64,000 nt of DNA from Chitinophaga oryzae (GTDB taxonomy: Bacteria; Bacteroidota; Bacteroidia; Chitinophagales; Chitinophagaceae). The DNA is taken from assembly GCF_012516375.2 (NCBI RefSeq), contig NZ_CP051204.2:3100001-3164000 (forward strand), in the 5' to 3' direction. Positions 43,307 to 53,213 of the stretch are shown here, one piece after another; the stretch's first letter is position 1, and every line of letters begins with the position of its first letter. The notes beneath the pieces were generated by a model. The model worked only from the letters and a program-made list of their open reading frames with translations. It ran no database searches and was not told where the DNA came from. The position numbers and the translations under genes were made by a program.

Positions 43307-44941
43307 TTATTGCCATGCAGGGTCTTGCCTGCAGGCAAGATTATTTTTGATTTCAAAATCGGGGATCGGCATTACATAGTAGCGCTCGGGGAAAAAGCGG
43401 TCTGCCTTGTCGCAGTCTACCAGGTTGTATTCATAGCTGTCGCCCGATTTTTTTATCTCCATGCCGTGCATGCGTACACCATTCAGTGCGGTACCGGCTT
43501 TTTTCCATCTTCTCAGGTCCCAGTAGCGATGGCCTTCAAAGGCGAATTCACACATCTTTTCTTTTTGCAGGTCATCCAGGTATTCTTCCGCCTTATCTTT
43601 CACCGGCAAGGCGGGGAGGGCTACGCCGGGACGTTCCCGCAGCATGTTGAGGTAGCGGTAGGCGGCGATGAAATCTCCTTTTCCGCGGCCATAGGCTTCA
43701 GATAAAATAGTAATGATTTCTGCGTAGCGGAATTCGATCCAGTACTGATCCCCCTTTTCCGACACAAAGTCTTTTACTTTGTTTTCGAGGAATTTCCGGA
43801 TGAAGTATCCTGTGACAGAGCGGTTCCGGGCGTTACCATCGAAGTACTCGATATAGCTGTCGGCGCCGCCCACGTAGGTTTCCAGTGTCCGTCCTTTCCA
43901 GGGTGCGCCGTTATACAGTATCGTGGCGTAGAAACGGGGATCCCTGTTCTTATAGGGATTGGCTTTATGTTCCGGATTATCCCAGCTGAAACGTTCCCAG
44001 CGGTTTCCCGTTTTAATATCAAATTGGGATACCAGTTCCTCCGTGGGGGAAGCATAGCCGCCGTAGCGTTCTATATCGCCGGTAGGCGCAAAATAGCGGT
44101 CGAAGTTATTGGTCAGATCGGGCCGTTTGTAATAGGCTGCGAGGATAAGTTCTTTATTGTGCGGCGTGTAGAATACGTCTTCGAATTTATTCATCAGTGC
44201 ATATTTACCGCCGTTAGCCATCGACTCCACTTTCCTGGCTGCGCTGATGGCTTCGTCCCATTGCTCAGCGTACAGGGCGGCCCTGGCAAGAAGCGCATAA
44301 GCGGCGCCTTTGGTGATGCGGCCGGTGCTGTTGTTGTCCCATGCTTCCGGCAGCTGGTCTGCTACGGTTTTCAGTTCACTGATGACCCATTGCCAGCTTT
44401 CTTTGGTGGTGGCACGGGCTTTATTTTTTTGCGCGGGTCCGTCGAGGTTTTCGTTATCTGTGCGCAGTACTATGCCGCCATGGCGGGTAATGAGCTTGCT
44501 GTACACAAAGGCGCGGAGAAAGCGGATTTCGGCAAGACGGACCTTCAGGTCGGCGGCGTTGATGTTACCGGCGTATTTACGGGCGTCGATGATGAATTCG
44601 TTCAGCTTCCGGATATGGGTGTAGGCTGCTGACCAGGGGCTGATGGCTTCCGTGGTGGCGGGCGAGAGAAAAGCGGGCGAAAGACAGATCCTGTTGTGGT
44701 AAGTATCCATGTAGGTCTGTGAGTATTTAAGGATATCCGTGTAGCCGTCGCTCAGGTCCGGTCCGCCGATTTCGGCGAACTGATACAGTGCGCCATAGAG
44801 GCTGTTGACGTAGAGGTCAAGGTTATTGGTGTTTTTCCAGACAACACTGTTGGAATATTTGTCACCGGGTGCTACGTCCAGGCTCCGGGAGCAGGACCAG
44901 GTGCAGGATGCCAGTAGAAGTATGTATACGATCTTTCTCAT
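43307..44941 (-). CDS. SusD/RagB-type glycan-binding lipoprotein (PUL B)
   Basis: A 544-residue lipoprotein (signal ending CTWSC, Cys17) with RagB/SusD features: FLRAFVYSKLITRHGGIVL, AYALLARAALYAEQWDEAISAARKVE, a central FYATILYNGAPW, YAEIITILSEAYGRGKG, and the C-terminal EKMCEFAFEGHRYWDLRRWKKA. It follows susC by 11 bases and precedes the DUF5018 gene by 24, consistent with one operon. Confidence 0.95.
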   Translation of the reverse strand: MRKIVYILLLASCTWSCSRSLDVAPGDKYSNSVVWKNTNNLDLYVNSLYGALYQFAEIGGPDLSDGYTDILKYSQTYMDTYHNRICLSPAFLSPATTEAISPWSAAYTHIRKLNEFIIDARKYAGNINAADLKVRLAEIRFLRAFVYSKLITRHGGIVLRTDNENLDGPAQKNKARATTKESWQWVISELKTVADQLPEAWDNNSTGRITKGAAYALLARAALYAEQWDEAISAARKVESMANGGKYALMNKFEDVFYTPHNKELILAAYYKRPDLTNNFDRYFAPTGDIERYGGYASPTEELVSQFDIKTGNRWERFSWDNPEHKANPYKNRDPRFYATILYNGAPWKGRTLETYVGGADSYIEYFDGNARNRSVTGYFIRKFLENKVKDFVSEKGDQYWIEFRYAEIITILSEAYGRGKGDFIAAYRYLNMLRERPGVALPALPVKDKAEEYLDDLQKEKMCEFAFEGHRYWDLRRWKKAGTALNGVRMHGMEIKKSGDSYEYNLVDCDKADRFFPERYYVMPIPDFEIKNNLACRQDPAWQ

Positions 44942-44952
44942 GTTCTTGTGAA

Positions 44953-47900
44953 TTAAAAGGTCAGGTTAGCGCCGGCGCTATAGGTTCGTTGCTGCGGGTA
45001 ATAACCGTTGTTGACGCTGGGACTTTCCGGGTCAATGTATTTGAACCGGGAGAAAGTGAGCAGGTTGGTACCGGCCATGTACAGCCTGAGGCCTTTGATG
45101 CTGATAGCCCGGAGTGCGGATGCTGGCAGGCTGTAGCCCAGCACGGCATTTTTGAGCCGTATATATCCTCCCGGTCTTATCCACCAGGTAGCATCGAGGG
45201 AGTTGCCACCGCTGGGGATCAGTGACAGCCGGGGATAACGGGCATTGGTATGCTCCGGTGTCCAGGAGTCTTCCAGCAGGTAGCGCGGACTGTTGTAGCC
45301 GTTACCATAGAAGGGTTTGGTGAATATGGTATTGTCCGGAATGCCGTTGTCGTACATGCCGCTCAACAGGATATCGTTTCCTGCGCCGCCCTGCCACATC
45401 ATGGAGAAGTCGAACTGACGGTAGCGGAGCTCAAGGTTGAAAGCATACATCACGGGCGGCATGTCGGGGCGTGTGGCTACCGCCATATCGTCTTCACGGG
45501 TCAGTTTACCGTCGCCGTTAATATCCTGGTACATGATATCGCCCAGTCTTTTGTAGCCGCCTCCGGGAGGGGCGGGACTGTTCTGCAATTGTTCGTTTGT
45601 CTGGAATAGGCCGGTGGCGATATAGGCCAGCCGCTGGCCGATGGATTTACCGATCATATTTTGCCAGGGCTGTACGTTCTCCGGCTGGATGATGGAGAGG
45701 ATGCGGTTCTTTGCGTAACTGAAGTTGCCGGACAGGGTATACTGTAGTTTGCCGATATGGTACTTATGCGACAGCTGCAGTTCTATGCCGCGGACATCTA
45801 CGGAACCACTGTTTTCTATTTCCGGGAAATTGCCTCCTAACGAAGAGGGATATACGCTGCCGGTATGCTGAAGAATGTCGGAGGTGTATTTGTAGAAGAC
45901 ATCGGCTTCTGCGCTCAGCAGCCCTTTCCACATGGTCAGTTCAACGCCGAGGTTGTAGTTGCGTGTTTTTTCCCAGGTGAGGTGCGTGCTCGGATAGGAG
46001 CTGGAGGAGCTGAGCCCGTAGAGGGTGTTCAGCTTATCGCCCAGTGCTATCACCGGTGTTTGTGTCAGGTTGAAGTATTGTTCATAGAGGAAAGGCGTCA
46101 CGTTATCGCGTCCCAGCATACCGGCAGAGCCCCGCAGCTTCAGGAAGTCGACGTTGCAGACGTTGTCTTTAAAAAAGGGTTCTTCCGAGATCACCCATCC
46201 GGCGGACACGGAGGGGAAAAAGCCCCAGCGGGAGTTTTTCGGAAACTTATAGGAGGCGTCGTACCGGGCAGCCACTTCCAGCAGGTATTTCCGGTCGAAA
46301 GCATAATTCAGGCGGCCTACATAACCTGCCTGTACATTGGAGGAGGAGCCTCCGAGGTTGGGCACCGGCGGTAGTTGTTGCCCAAAGGAGAGTTCCGGAA
46401 TTTCTTTCAGGAGGTAGCCCCAGCGGGAAGCATAGAGGTTGCTGGTGTTTCCTTTTTGCCACTCATAGAGGAAGAGGGCGCCGATATGGTGTTTGCCGGT
46501 TGTCCGTTCATATTCGAGGGATGGTCTGACCACCATGTAGTCAAAATTGTCGGCGGTCTGTATCAGGCTGCCGTTAGCCATATAACCATCGGCGAGCGAC
46601 TTGCCGTACTTCCCTGTTTCAGAGATGAAGGCATTGACATTATAGGGGGTGGAAAATGTTTTGGCGTCGCTGTATTTGCGGTCATAGCTGCCGAACAGCG
46701 ATGTTTTTAATCCGCTGATAAAGGAGGGAGTATAACTGATCCTGGCGGAAGTCTCTATCATGGTGTTGGCTGATTTTTGAAATCCGCTGAGTTCTGCCAC
46801 GGCGAAGGGGTTCAGCGTCATGTAAGACGATGCTGTCGGCAACCCTTTATATTCAAAGGGCAGGAAGGGGTACATATACAGGGCCTGTGATATAGGACTG
46901 AAGATGGATTGTTTCTCGTAGGAGGCGGAGCCGGGCGTATGAAGCTTCTCCGTGCGGCCGGCAAGGTTCAGGGAAATGGCCCAGTGTTTGTCCGGTGTCA
47001 TGTCGAGGTTCGCTCTTACGTTGTACCGTTCCAGTTTCATGTCTTTTACGATGCCGCCCTGTTGCATAGTGCCGATGCTGGTGAAGTAGCGGATGTTGTC
47101 GGCCCCTCCGCTGACGGACAGGTTGTGTTGATTGACGAAAGCGGGTTTGTGAAGGAACTCCCGTTGCCAGTTGGTGTTTTCGAGGCCATCGGAGGGATCT
47201 CCGTTGGTCATGGCAGCTATTTGTTCATCGGAGAACCATTTCCTGTTACCGTCCATTTCATTGGCTTTATTATGCCAGTAGGCATATTCAGTACCGGTGA
47301 GGAAATCGGGCAGCTGCGTATTTTGAGAAACGGTGGCCGAGCCGCTGTAGGAGAAGAGGGGTTTGCCGCCGGCTTTACCTCTTTTGGTGGTGATGAGGAT
47401 TACGCCGTGAGCGCCTTTTACACCGTATACCGCGGAGGCGGCGGCATCTTTTAATACAGACACCGTTTCTATATCATTCGGGTCTATACGGCCAAAGGCG
47501 CGTTCTACGCCGTCTACCAGCAGGAGTGGCGATGAATTGTTAAAGGTGCCGAAGCCGCGTACCAGCATGGTGGCATCGTCGTAGCCCGGTTGTCCGCTCG
47601 GTTGCCGGAAGGTTACGCCCGGCAGTTTGCCGGTCAGCATCTGGCTGACATTGGTCATCGGCGCTTTCACCAGTTCTGCCGCCGATACCTGGGCTACTGA
47701 ACCGGTAACGTCCATCTTCTTTTGGGTGGTATAACCCACTACGATCACTTCGTTCAGTTCTCCGCGGCTGGGTTTCATCCGGATGTCAATGCGGTTGCGC
47801 GAAAGCACGGGGACTGTCTGTGTTTCGAAGCCCAGCAGTTTGAATTCAAGGACGGCGCCTTCGCCGGCCTCCAGCTGGTAGCTCCCATTGCCATCCGTTA

Positions 47901-48411
47901 CAGCGCCGCGGTTGGTGCCTTTAACCTGTATGGTTACCCCAGGCAGCGGATGGCCGGTACTGTCGGTAACGGCGCCGGTGACGACAGCCGGTGGAACAGG
48001 AGCTGCATTGGGTTTTTCCGCAGTAATAAACACGTTCTTTTCCGCGATACGGTACGCGTAGTTCAACCCTCTGAAGCATTGGGCCAGGGTGGTATTGATA
48101 TCAGCATCTTTTACCTTTACACTGGCCTTCACACCCTGTAGCTGTGTGTCGCTGTAAAAGAACACGTATCCGGTTTGCGCTTTGATCTGCTGCAATATGG
48201 TTACCAATGGCGTATGTTGCTCGTCGAGCGTGATCTGCCCGTATCCTCTGGCGCTGATCTGCAGCAATGCAAGCAGCAGTAGCGCGGTCGTCAAACTTAT
48301 CCGCATAATAAGACGTTTTGTGAGGCCGCGTGGTAGTGCCGGCACAGGTTGGCTACCGGCATACGACGGGGCGCAGGGATATAAAATATCCCATGATGTG
48401 GTGGAATTCAT
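44953..48411 (-). CDS. SusC-type TonB-dependent transporter with STN domain (PUL B)
   Basis: An outer-membrane importer of 1,152 residues. After a long N-terminal region and signal segment (MRISLTTALLLLALLQISA, with an alternative start at 48306) comes an STN domain (VTILQQIKAQTGYVFFYSDT, about 68-130), a CarboxypepD_reg-like domain, the plug (VVVGYTTQKKMDVTGSVAQVS; LKDAAASAVYGVKGAHGVI) and the barrel ending FSRFKYIDPESP...AGANLTF. The STN domain is the part that signals to a FecR anti-sigma factor, encoded just upstream, so the transporter should sense its substrate and induce its own operon. Confidence 0.95.
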   Translation of the reverse strand: MNSTTSWDILYPCAPSYAGSQPVPALPRGLTKRLIMRISLTTALLLLALLQISARGYGQITLDEQHTPLVTILQQIKAQTGYVFFYSDTQLQGVKASVKVKDADINTTLAQCFRGLNYAYRIAEKNVFITAEKPNAAPVPPAVVTGAVTDSTGHPLPGVTIQVKGTNRGAVTDGNGSYQLEAGEGAVLEFKLLGFETQTVPVLSRNRIDIRMKPSRGELNEVIVVGYTTQKKMDVTGSVAQVSAAELVKAPMTNVSQMLTGKLPGVTFRQPSGQPGYDDATMLVRGFGTFNNSSPLLLVDGVERAFGRIDPNDIETVSVLKDAAASAVYGVKGAHGVILITTKRGKAGGKPLFSYSGSATVSQNTQLPDFLTGTEYAYWHNKANEMDGNRKWFSDEQIAAMTNGDPSDGLENTNWQREFLHKPAFVNQHNLSVSGGADNIRYFTSIGTMQQGGIVKDMKLERYNVRANLDMTPDKHWAISLNLAGRTEKLHTPGSASYEKQSIFSPISQALYMYPFLPFEYKGLPTASSYMTLNPFAVAELSGFQKSANTMIETSARISYTPSFISGLKTSLFGSYDRKYSDAKTFSTPYNVNAFISETGKYGKSLADGYMANGSLIQTADNFDYMVVRPSLEYERTTGKHHIGALFLYEWQKGNTSNLYASRWGYLLKEIPELSFGQQLPPVPNLGGSSSNVQAGYVGRLNYAFDRKYLLEVAARYDASYKFPKNSRWGFFPSVSAGWVISEEPFFKDNVCNVDFLKLRGSAGMLGRDNVTPFLYEQYFNLTQTPVIALGDKLNTLYGLSSSSSYPSTHLTWEKTRNYNLGVELTMWKGLLSAEADVFYKYTSDILQHTGSVYPSSLGGNFPEIENSGSVDVRGIELQLSHKYHIGKLQYTLSGNFSYAKNRILSIIQPENVQPWQNMIGKSIGQRLAYIATGLFQTNEQLQNSPAPPGGGYKRLGDIMYQDINGDGKLTREDDMAVATRPDMPPVMYAFNLELRYRQFDFSMMWQGGAGNDILLSGMYDNGIPDNTIFTKPFYGNGYNSPRYLLEDSWTPEHTNARYPRLSLIPSGGNSLDATWWIRPGGYIRLKNAVLGYSLPASALRAISIKGLRLYMAGTNLLTFSRFKYIDPESPSVNNGYYPQQRTYSAGANLTF

Positions 48412-48484
48412 TAATTTTAGACTGTTTTAGGCTGAAACTGTTTTTTGATATGTCATAATGTAAGAGAACGGTTAGCCTGAACAC

Positions 48485-48514
48485 AGCCGGAATGTGTCGC
48501 TAACACTTCCGGCT
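48485..48514 (-). repeat. Hairpin in the FecR-SusC gap of PUL B
   Basis: An 8-bp perfect inverted repeat (48485-48492 with 48507-48514), with extra inner pairing GTGT/ACAC next to a single unpaired base. On the coding strand it comes 9 bases after the stop of a 13-residue ORF and about 70 bases before the susC start. No T tract follows on that strand. Confidence 0.6.
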
Positions 48515-48523
48515 TTTCAGTAT

Positions 48524-48565
48524 CTAACAGCGGCGGTGAATAGCTGACGGAAAGTGTTTTTTCAT
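48524..48565 (-). CDS. Tiny ORF between fecR and susC (possible leader peptide)
   Basis: ATG at 48565 (minus strand) followed by two lysine codons; the frame encodes MKKHFPSAIHRRC and stops at 48524-48526. It lies 47 bases after the fecR stop and directly before a hairpin. The equivalent gap in the second sigma/FecR locus also has a short ORF beginning ATGAAAAAA before a hairpin. A leader-peptide role is only an inference; chance cannot be excluded for so short a frame. Confidence 0.3.
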   Translation of the reverse strand: MKKHFPSAIHRRC

Positions 48566-48612
48566 GACTGTTTTGTTGATGGTTGATAAATGATTGGATA
48601 TAATGGTGGTCC

Positions 48613-49779
48613 TTACGGCCTGACAATAATCGTGTTGCCGTTCCCGTTATTTTTTACCTCGAAATGAAATCCTACGAACGCCAGCATTTCGAGCGCTTTG
48701 GGAAGCGGGAGGTCCCGGTAGATATCACCGGAGAATGTTTGTGTGGGGATGCTGCCTTCATAGACGACGGCTACGTTGTACCAGCGGCTTAGCTGGCGCA
48801 TGACGGTTTGTATATTGGCGCGCTCAAAGCTGAAAAGCCCGTTTTTCCAGGCCATCACCAGCGCGGTATTGACCGGTTGCACCTTTAACTGCCCGTTTGG
48901 GCGATGTACGGATGCCTGTTGCCCCGGCCGTAGCAACGTGGTCTGGCCATTGGCCGGCGTGATGCTGATTGCTCCGTCCAGCAGCGTGGTGTTAATGCTG
49001 GCTTCATCCGTATAGGCGTTGACGTTGAAACTGGTGCCCAGCACAGCTATCTCTTGTTGACCGGTAGTGACGAAGAACGGCTGCCGTTCGTTACGGGCTA
49101 CTTCCAGGTATACTTCGCCGGTAATTTCCACGCGTCGTTCTTTGCTGTTAAAAGCGGTGGGATAGGTGATGGACGACGCCGCATTCAGCCAGGCGGCGGA
49201 GCCGTCGGGCAGCAGTAATTTAAACTGGCCGCCACGGGGCGTAGTGAGCGTATTGAAGCTGACGGCCGCTTGAGCAGCAGTGCCTTTGTAGGCTATACTG
49301 CCGCTGTCGGTCTGAATGACAGTCGCTCCCGGTTGCCGGGCCAGTTCACCTGTACCGGTATTGTCCAGCGTAATGTGCTGCCCGTTCGCCAGTGTGAGCA
49401 CAGCTTTGTTGCCGGGAGTAGTTTCCTGATGTTGTACCGCTACCGGTGCGGGATGGGATGGGTGCTGACGCAACAAATAGTAGCTGCCTGCAGCGATCAC
49501 GCCGGTTATGATGGCAGCGGAGGCCCATCGTCTTATGTGCCTTGTTTTCAGCGGCAGCACCTTCCTGCCGGTGGCCGCGTGTATCATCACTGTTTTCTCC
49601 TGTTCTGTGAAAAAAGCGCCGGCAGGAGGCATCGTTACATACGTTTCTTCCAGCAGCTGTGCAATAACGTCCTGGTAGCTGTCGTCGGCCAGCACCTGTT
49701 CCAGCGCCTGCTTTTCCGCTTCGCTGGCGCCGCCGGCGTATACCTTGTTCCATAAATCGCGTACTTGTTCCTGTGACAT
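48613..49779 (-). CDS. FecR-type anti-sigma factor (PUL B)
   Basis: A 388-residue inner-membrane regulator: a cytoplasmic N-terminal region that binds the sigma factor, one membrane helix (WASAAIITGVIAAGSYYLL, about 86-104), a periplasmic FecR domain (TTPRGGQFKLLLPDGSAAWLN, VEITGEVYLEV, IAVLGTSFNVNAY) and a C-terminal DUF4974 domain (FERANIQTVMRQLSRWYNVAV). It links the STN domain of the adjacent SusC to the ECF sigma factor encoded 75 bases upstream. Confidence 0.94.
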   Translation of the reverse strand: MSQEQVRDLWNKVYAGGASEAEKQALEQVLADDSYQDVIAQLLEETYVTMPPAGAFFTEQEKTVMIHAATGRKVLPLKTRHIRRWASAAIITGVIAAGSYYLLRQHPSHPAPVAVQHQETTPGNKAVLTLANGQHITLDNTGTGELARQPGATVIQTDSGSIAYKGTAAQAAVSFNTLTTPRGGQFKLLLPDGSAAWLNAASSITYPTAFNSKERRVEITGEVYLEVARNERQPFFVTTGQQEIAVLGTSFNVNAYTDEASINTTLLDGAISITPANGQTTLLRPGQQASVHRPNGQLKVQPVNTALVMAWKNGLFSFERANIQTVMRQLSRWYNVAVVYEGSIPTQTFSGDIYRDLPLPKALEMLAFVGFHFEVKNNGNGNTIIVRP

Positions 49780-49854
49780 AGCTGTGTAACGTTATCATGA
49801 TAAAGACACCGTCACCGGTGGCAGGGGGATATGTATAGAAGAATATTTTTTTTG

Positions 49855-50460
49855 TTAATAGGTGACCGGAAGTAATAATACCAGCAGCACCGGAAAGGGC
49901 ATACGGTCGCGGACATGCTCCCGCACGGTGTTTAAGGCCAGCTTCATGTATTTTTTTACAGATTCAGGGGACAGCTGCATCTGTTCGGCAATTTGTTTGT
50001 GAGACAAAGACTGCTTTCTGGCCAGCTCAAATACCTTCCGTTGTTGCGGAGGTAACCGGTCGATAGCCTCATCGATGAGCGGCAGGTATTGAGCGAGCCC
50101 TTCTTCGTCAGCGGCGGGGAGCACCATGTCGTCGCTGTTTTCCACGTCCCGGAGCCATGTCTGGTATCTGACAGCTATTCGCGCCTGGTCCCTGATATGG
50201 TTATAGGTAAGATTACGCGCTATGATAAAGAGATAGTTATCCAGCTGTGTTACTGCGGATAAGGTGGTCCGTTTATGCCAGACCTTTATAAAGATGTCCT
50301 GCACGATCTCCTGGCTGACTTCCCGTGAACCGGTGATTTTGTAAACGAAGGCGCCCAGGCGGTCGCTATAGGCATAGAGCAGTTGCCGGAAAGCGGTTTC
50401 GTCGCCCTCAGATACCTGTAGCAGTAACTGCCGCTCATTATTTAGTGGCTGTAATGACAA
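49855..50460 (-). CDS. ECF sigma factor (PUL B)
   Basis: A 201-residue sigma-70 family factor of the FecI-like Bacteroidota type. Region 2 is at about 15-85 (YAYSDRLGAFVYKITGSREVSQEIVQDIFIKVWHKR) and region 4 at about 125-180 (IDRLPPQQRKVFELARKQSLSHKQIAEQM, then SPESVKKYMKLALNTVR). The C-terminus ends in a hydrophobic run (PFPVLLVLLLPVTY), as often seen in this group. It is expected to be held inactive by the FecR protein encoded next and to drive transcription of susC and the genes after it. Confidence 0.94.
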   Translation of the reverse strand: MSLQPLNNERQLLLQVSEGDETAFRQLLYAYSDRLGAFVYKITGSREVSQEIVQDIFIKVWHKRTTLSAVTQLDNYLFIIARNLTYNHIRDQARIAVRYQTWLRDVENSDDMVLPAADEEGLAQYLPLIDEAIDRLPPQQRKVFELARKQSLSHKQIAEQMQLSPESVKKYMKLALNTVREHVRDRMPFPVLLVLLLPVTY

Positions 50461-50513
50461 TCAGACTTTGCATTTCTCCCTGCAATCTTAATAATTTATC
50501 GATCAAAAAATAT

Positions 50514-50551
50514 AAAAAAAAGTTGGAGAGATGATCTCCCCAACTTTTTTA
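50514..50551 (-). terminator. Terminator of ppsA (probably bidirectional)
   Basis: A 10-bp stem with one mismatch (50521-50530 with 50536-50545) and a 5-base loop, flanked by an A run on the left and a T run on the right. Read leftward it ends the ppsA transcript about 35 bases after its stop codon, insulating it from the sigma gene. Confidence 0.85.
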
Positions 50552-50584
50552 GGTCCTAATATCTCTTGTTTTGGTGTCTTCTGT

Positions 50585-53008
50585 TCACGCCTCTACCAGC
50601 TGCTCCGCTTCATGCACCGCCCACAGCGTTTTGACCAGCGCATCGGGCGTCACGGAAATACTGTCTATGCCATGCTGCACCAGGAACCTTGTCAGCTCCG
50701 GGAAATCAGAGGGCCCCTGTCCGCAGATGCCGACTTTCACTTTATATTCTTTGGCAACTTTAATCAGCCGTGATATCATACGCAGCACGGCAGGACTCAG
50801 TTCATTGTACAAACCGGACACCAGTTCGGAGTCCCTGTCCAGCCCGAGGGTGAGCTGCGTGAGATCGTTGGACCCGATGGAGAAACCGTCGATATGCGGC
50901 GCAAACTCTTCCGCCATCATGATATTGGACGGCAGTTCCGCCATGAGGTATACTTCCAGCCCGTTCTGCCCTCTGGCCAGCCCGGCTTCTTCCATCACCG
51001 CCAGTACCTGCTCCAGTTCTTCCACGGTGCGGCAGAAAGGGATCATGACCACAATGTTGTTCAGTCCCATGGTTTCCCTGGCCTTGCGGATAGCGGCGCA
51101 TTCCAGCATAAAAGCGGTCTTATATTTTTCCGAGTAATAACGCGAAGCGCCCCGCCAGCCTATCATAGGGTTCTCTTCCTTCGGCTCGAAATATTTCCCG
51201 CCCGGCAGGTTGTAATATTCGTTGCTCTTGAAATCGGAGAAACGCACAATCGCTTTGTTGGGATAGCTGGAAGCAGCGATCTTACCCACGCCGGACGCCA
51301 GTTTGCTGATGAAGTAGTCCGCCTCGTTTTCATAGCCGTGGACCAGTTGCGCTATTTCGGCCGACAGGGCGGCGTCGTTCAGCTCACGGTGATGCAGCAA
51401 CGCCAGCGGGTGGACTTTAATATAGTTGTTGATGATAAACTCTTCCCTGGCCAGGCCGATGCCTTTGCCGGGCAGGTGGGTGAACTGGAACGCCATGGAA
51501 GGAGATCCTACGTTCAGCATGAGGGGCGTTTTCACGGCAGGGAGGCTGGACAGTTCGAGCAGCCCTTCTTTTACCGGCAGGATACCTTCATATACCACGC
51601 CTTCTGTGCCTTCGGCGCAGCTCACGGTGATGGCTTGTCCGCTGTTAAGTTTCTCGGTAGCGTCTTCGCAGCCTACGATGGCGGGGATGCCCATTTCCCG
51701 CGCTACGATGGCCGCATGGCAGGTGCGACCGCCTTTGTTGGTCACGATGGCGGAAGCCATTTTCATGATCGGCTCCCAGTCGGGGTCGGTCATATCGGTT
51801 ACCAGCACGTCTCCTGGCTGGAAGGTGGTAGTGGCCACCCGGTTATCGAGGGAGAACAGGATGTTGACATTGCCGGCTGCGATACCATCACCGACGGCAA
51901 TGCCTTTCAGCAGTTGCCGGGGCGTGGCGCCGCCGGTATCCAGGGTACGGGTGGTGATCCTGTTCCTGTCTCTGCGTGAATGGATGGTTTCGGGCCGCGC
52001 CTGTACAATGTAGAGTTCCTGGCTAAGGCCGTCGAGCGCCCATTCTACGTCCATCGGGCACCAGTGGCCTTTTTTACCGGAGTAATAGGATTCAATGCGT
52101 TGTACCCAGGCGGCCAGTTGCAATATCTGGTCATCGGTGAGGCAGAAGCTGTGCTGCTGCTGTTTGGTGGCAGGGATCACGCGGGTGCGCTCGTCGCTGC
52201 TTTCACCATAGATCATCTTTTTGTCCTTTACGCCCATCTTTTTTTCGAGGATAGGTTTGTATTGGGATTGTATCAGGGGTTTGTAGACGATGAACTCATC
52301 CGGTGATACGGCGCCTTGTACCACCAGTTCCCCCAGTCCAAAGGAGCCGTTGATCAGCACCACGTCACGGAAGCCCGACTCGGTATCGAGGGAGAAGGCT
52401 ACGCCGGAAGCGCCGAGGTCTGAACGCACCATTTTCTGGACGCACACGGAGAGGCCTACACTGAAATGATCATAGCCGAAATTTTCGCGGTAGCTGATGG
52501 CGCGGTCGGTGAACAGGGAGGCGAAGCAGTTCCGTACGGAGTCTATCAGCGCTACCGGTCCGCGGACGTTGAGAAAAGTTTCCTGTTGCCCTGCAAAGGA
52601 AGCATCCGGGAGGTCTTCTGCAGTTGCGGAAGAACGCACGGCCACGTCGGTCTGTTCCTGGCCGTATTGTGCGGACAATGCCTGGTAAGCGGCAATAATT
52701 TCCTGGCTGAGTTCATGGGGGAACCGGGAGTTGCTGATCTCCTGCCTGATCCGCTGGCCGGCCCTGCGCAGCGAGCTGATGTTGTTGAAGTCGATCTGTG
52801 CTATCTGGTCCCTGATGAACTGGTCCAGGCCACTGTTTTGCATAAAATGATAATAGGCTTTCGTCGTGATGGCGAATCCGCCCGGGACTTTTACGCCGGC
52901 TTCCGACAGCCCGGAGATCATTTCACCCAGCGAGGCCGATTTTCCTCCTACCAGGGCAATAGCGTCCAGACCCACCTTTTGCAGCGGGAGTACAATGCTT
53001 TCTTTCAT
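50585..53008 (-). CDS. ppsA: Phosphoenolpyruvate synthase
   Basis: Converts pyruvate, ATP and water to phosphoenolpyruvate, AMP and phosphate for gluconeogenesis. The 807-residue protein has the ATP-binding N-terminal domain ([30 protein letters not shown]), the swivelling domain with the phosphorylated histidine ([15 protein letters not shown], His431) and the C-terminal barrel ([39 protein letters not shown] with the catalytic cysteine). Length is normal. It is single, ends at its own terminator and diverges from an Lrp/AsnC gene that may regulate it. Confidence 0.96.
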   Translation of the reverse strand: MKESIVLPLQKVGLDAIALVGGKSASLGEMISGLSEAGVKVPGGFAITTKAYYHFMQNSGLDQFIRDQIAQIDFNNISSLRRAGQRIRQEISNSRFPHELSQEIIAAYQALSAQYGQEQTDVAVRSSATAEDLPDASFAGQQETFLNVRGPVALIDSVRNCFASLFTDRAISYRENFGYDHFSVGLSVCVQKMVRSDLGASGVAFSLDTESGFRDVVLINGSFGLGELVVQGAVSPDEFIVYKPLIQSQYKPILEKKMGVKDKKMIYGESSDERTRVIPATKQQQHSFCLTDDQILQLAAWVQRIESYYSGKKGHWCPMDVEWALDGLSQELYIVQARPETIHSRRDRNRITTRTLDTGGATPRQLLKGIAVGDGIAAGNVNILFSLDNRVATTTFQPGDVLVTDMTDPDWEPIMKMASAIVTNKGGRTCHAAIVAREMGIPAIVGCEDATEKLNSGQAITVSCAEGTEGVVYEGILPVKEGLLELSSLPAVKTPLMLNVGSPSMAFQFTHLPGKGIGLAREEFIINNYIKVHPLALLHHRELNDAALSAEIAQLVHGYENEADYFISKLASGVGKIAASSYPNKAIVRFSDFKSNEYYNLPGGKYFEPKEENPMIGWRGASRYYSEKYKTAFMLECAAIRKARETMGLNNIVVMIPFCRTVEELEQVLAVMEEAGLARGQNGLEVYLMAELPSNIMMAEEFAPHIDGFSIGSNDLTQLTLGLDRDSELVSGLYNELSPAVLRMISRLIKVAKEYKVKVGICGQGPSDFPELTRFLVQHGIDSISVTPDALVKTLWAVHEAEQLVEA

Positions 53009-53167
53009 GGATTGTTGTTGTTTAATGTTGACAGGCAGGCACTATCATCAGCCTTCCATACGTGGTAAATTGTTTCTCCTGAAAGTTATGGTAATTGGTA
53101 TCCCGCGGGATGTGAAGGCGCCACCGCCGAAAACAAAACCGCCAACTGCTCCTGCCGCCGATTTTTT

Positions 53168-53207
53168 TTCGGCAATATGTGCCCATATCCCTATTTTTGA
53201 TCAAAAA
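53168..53207 (+). promoter_or_regulatory. Promoter and palindrome of the Lrp/AsnC gene
   Basis: TATTTTTG at 53192-53199 matches TAnnTTTG exactly, with TTCG (53168-53171) 20 bases upstream as a weak -33 element. The -7 overlaps a perfect palindrome TTTTTGATCAAAAA (53194-53207) lying just before the ATG at 53214, a good position for autoregulation by the encoded protein. Confidence 0.5.
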
Positions 53208-53213
53208 CCAGCC

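Noticed and set aside
50894..51979. Open frame of 361 codons on the plus strand inside ppsA
   Set aside because: Fully antisense to conserved PEP synthase sequence including the phosphohistidine region; no protein features.
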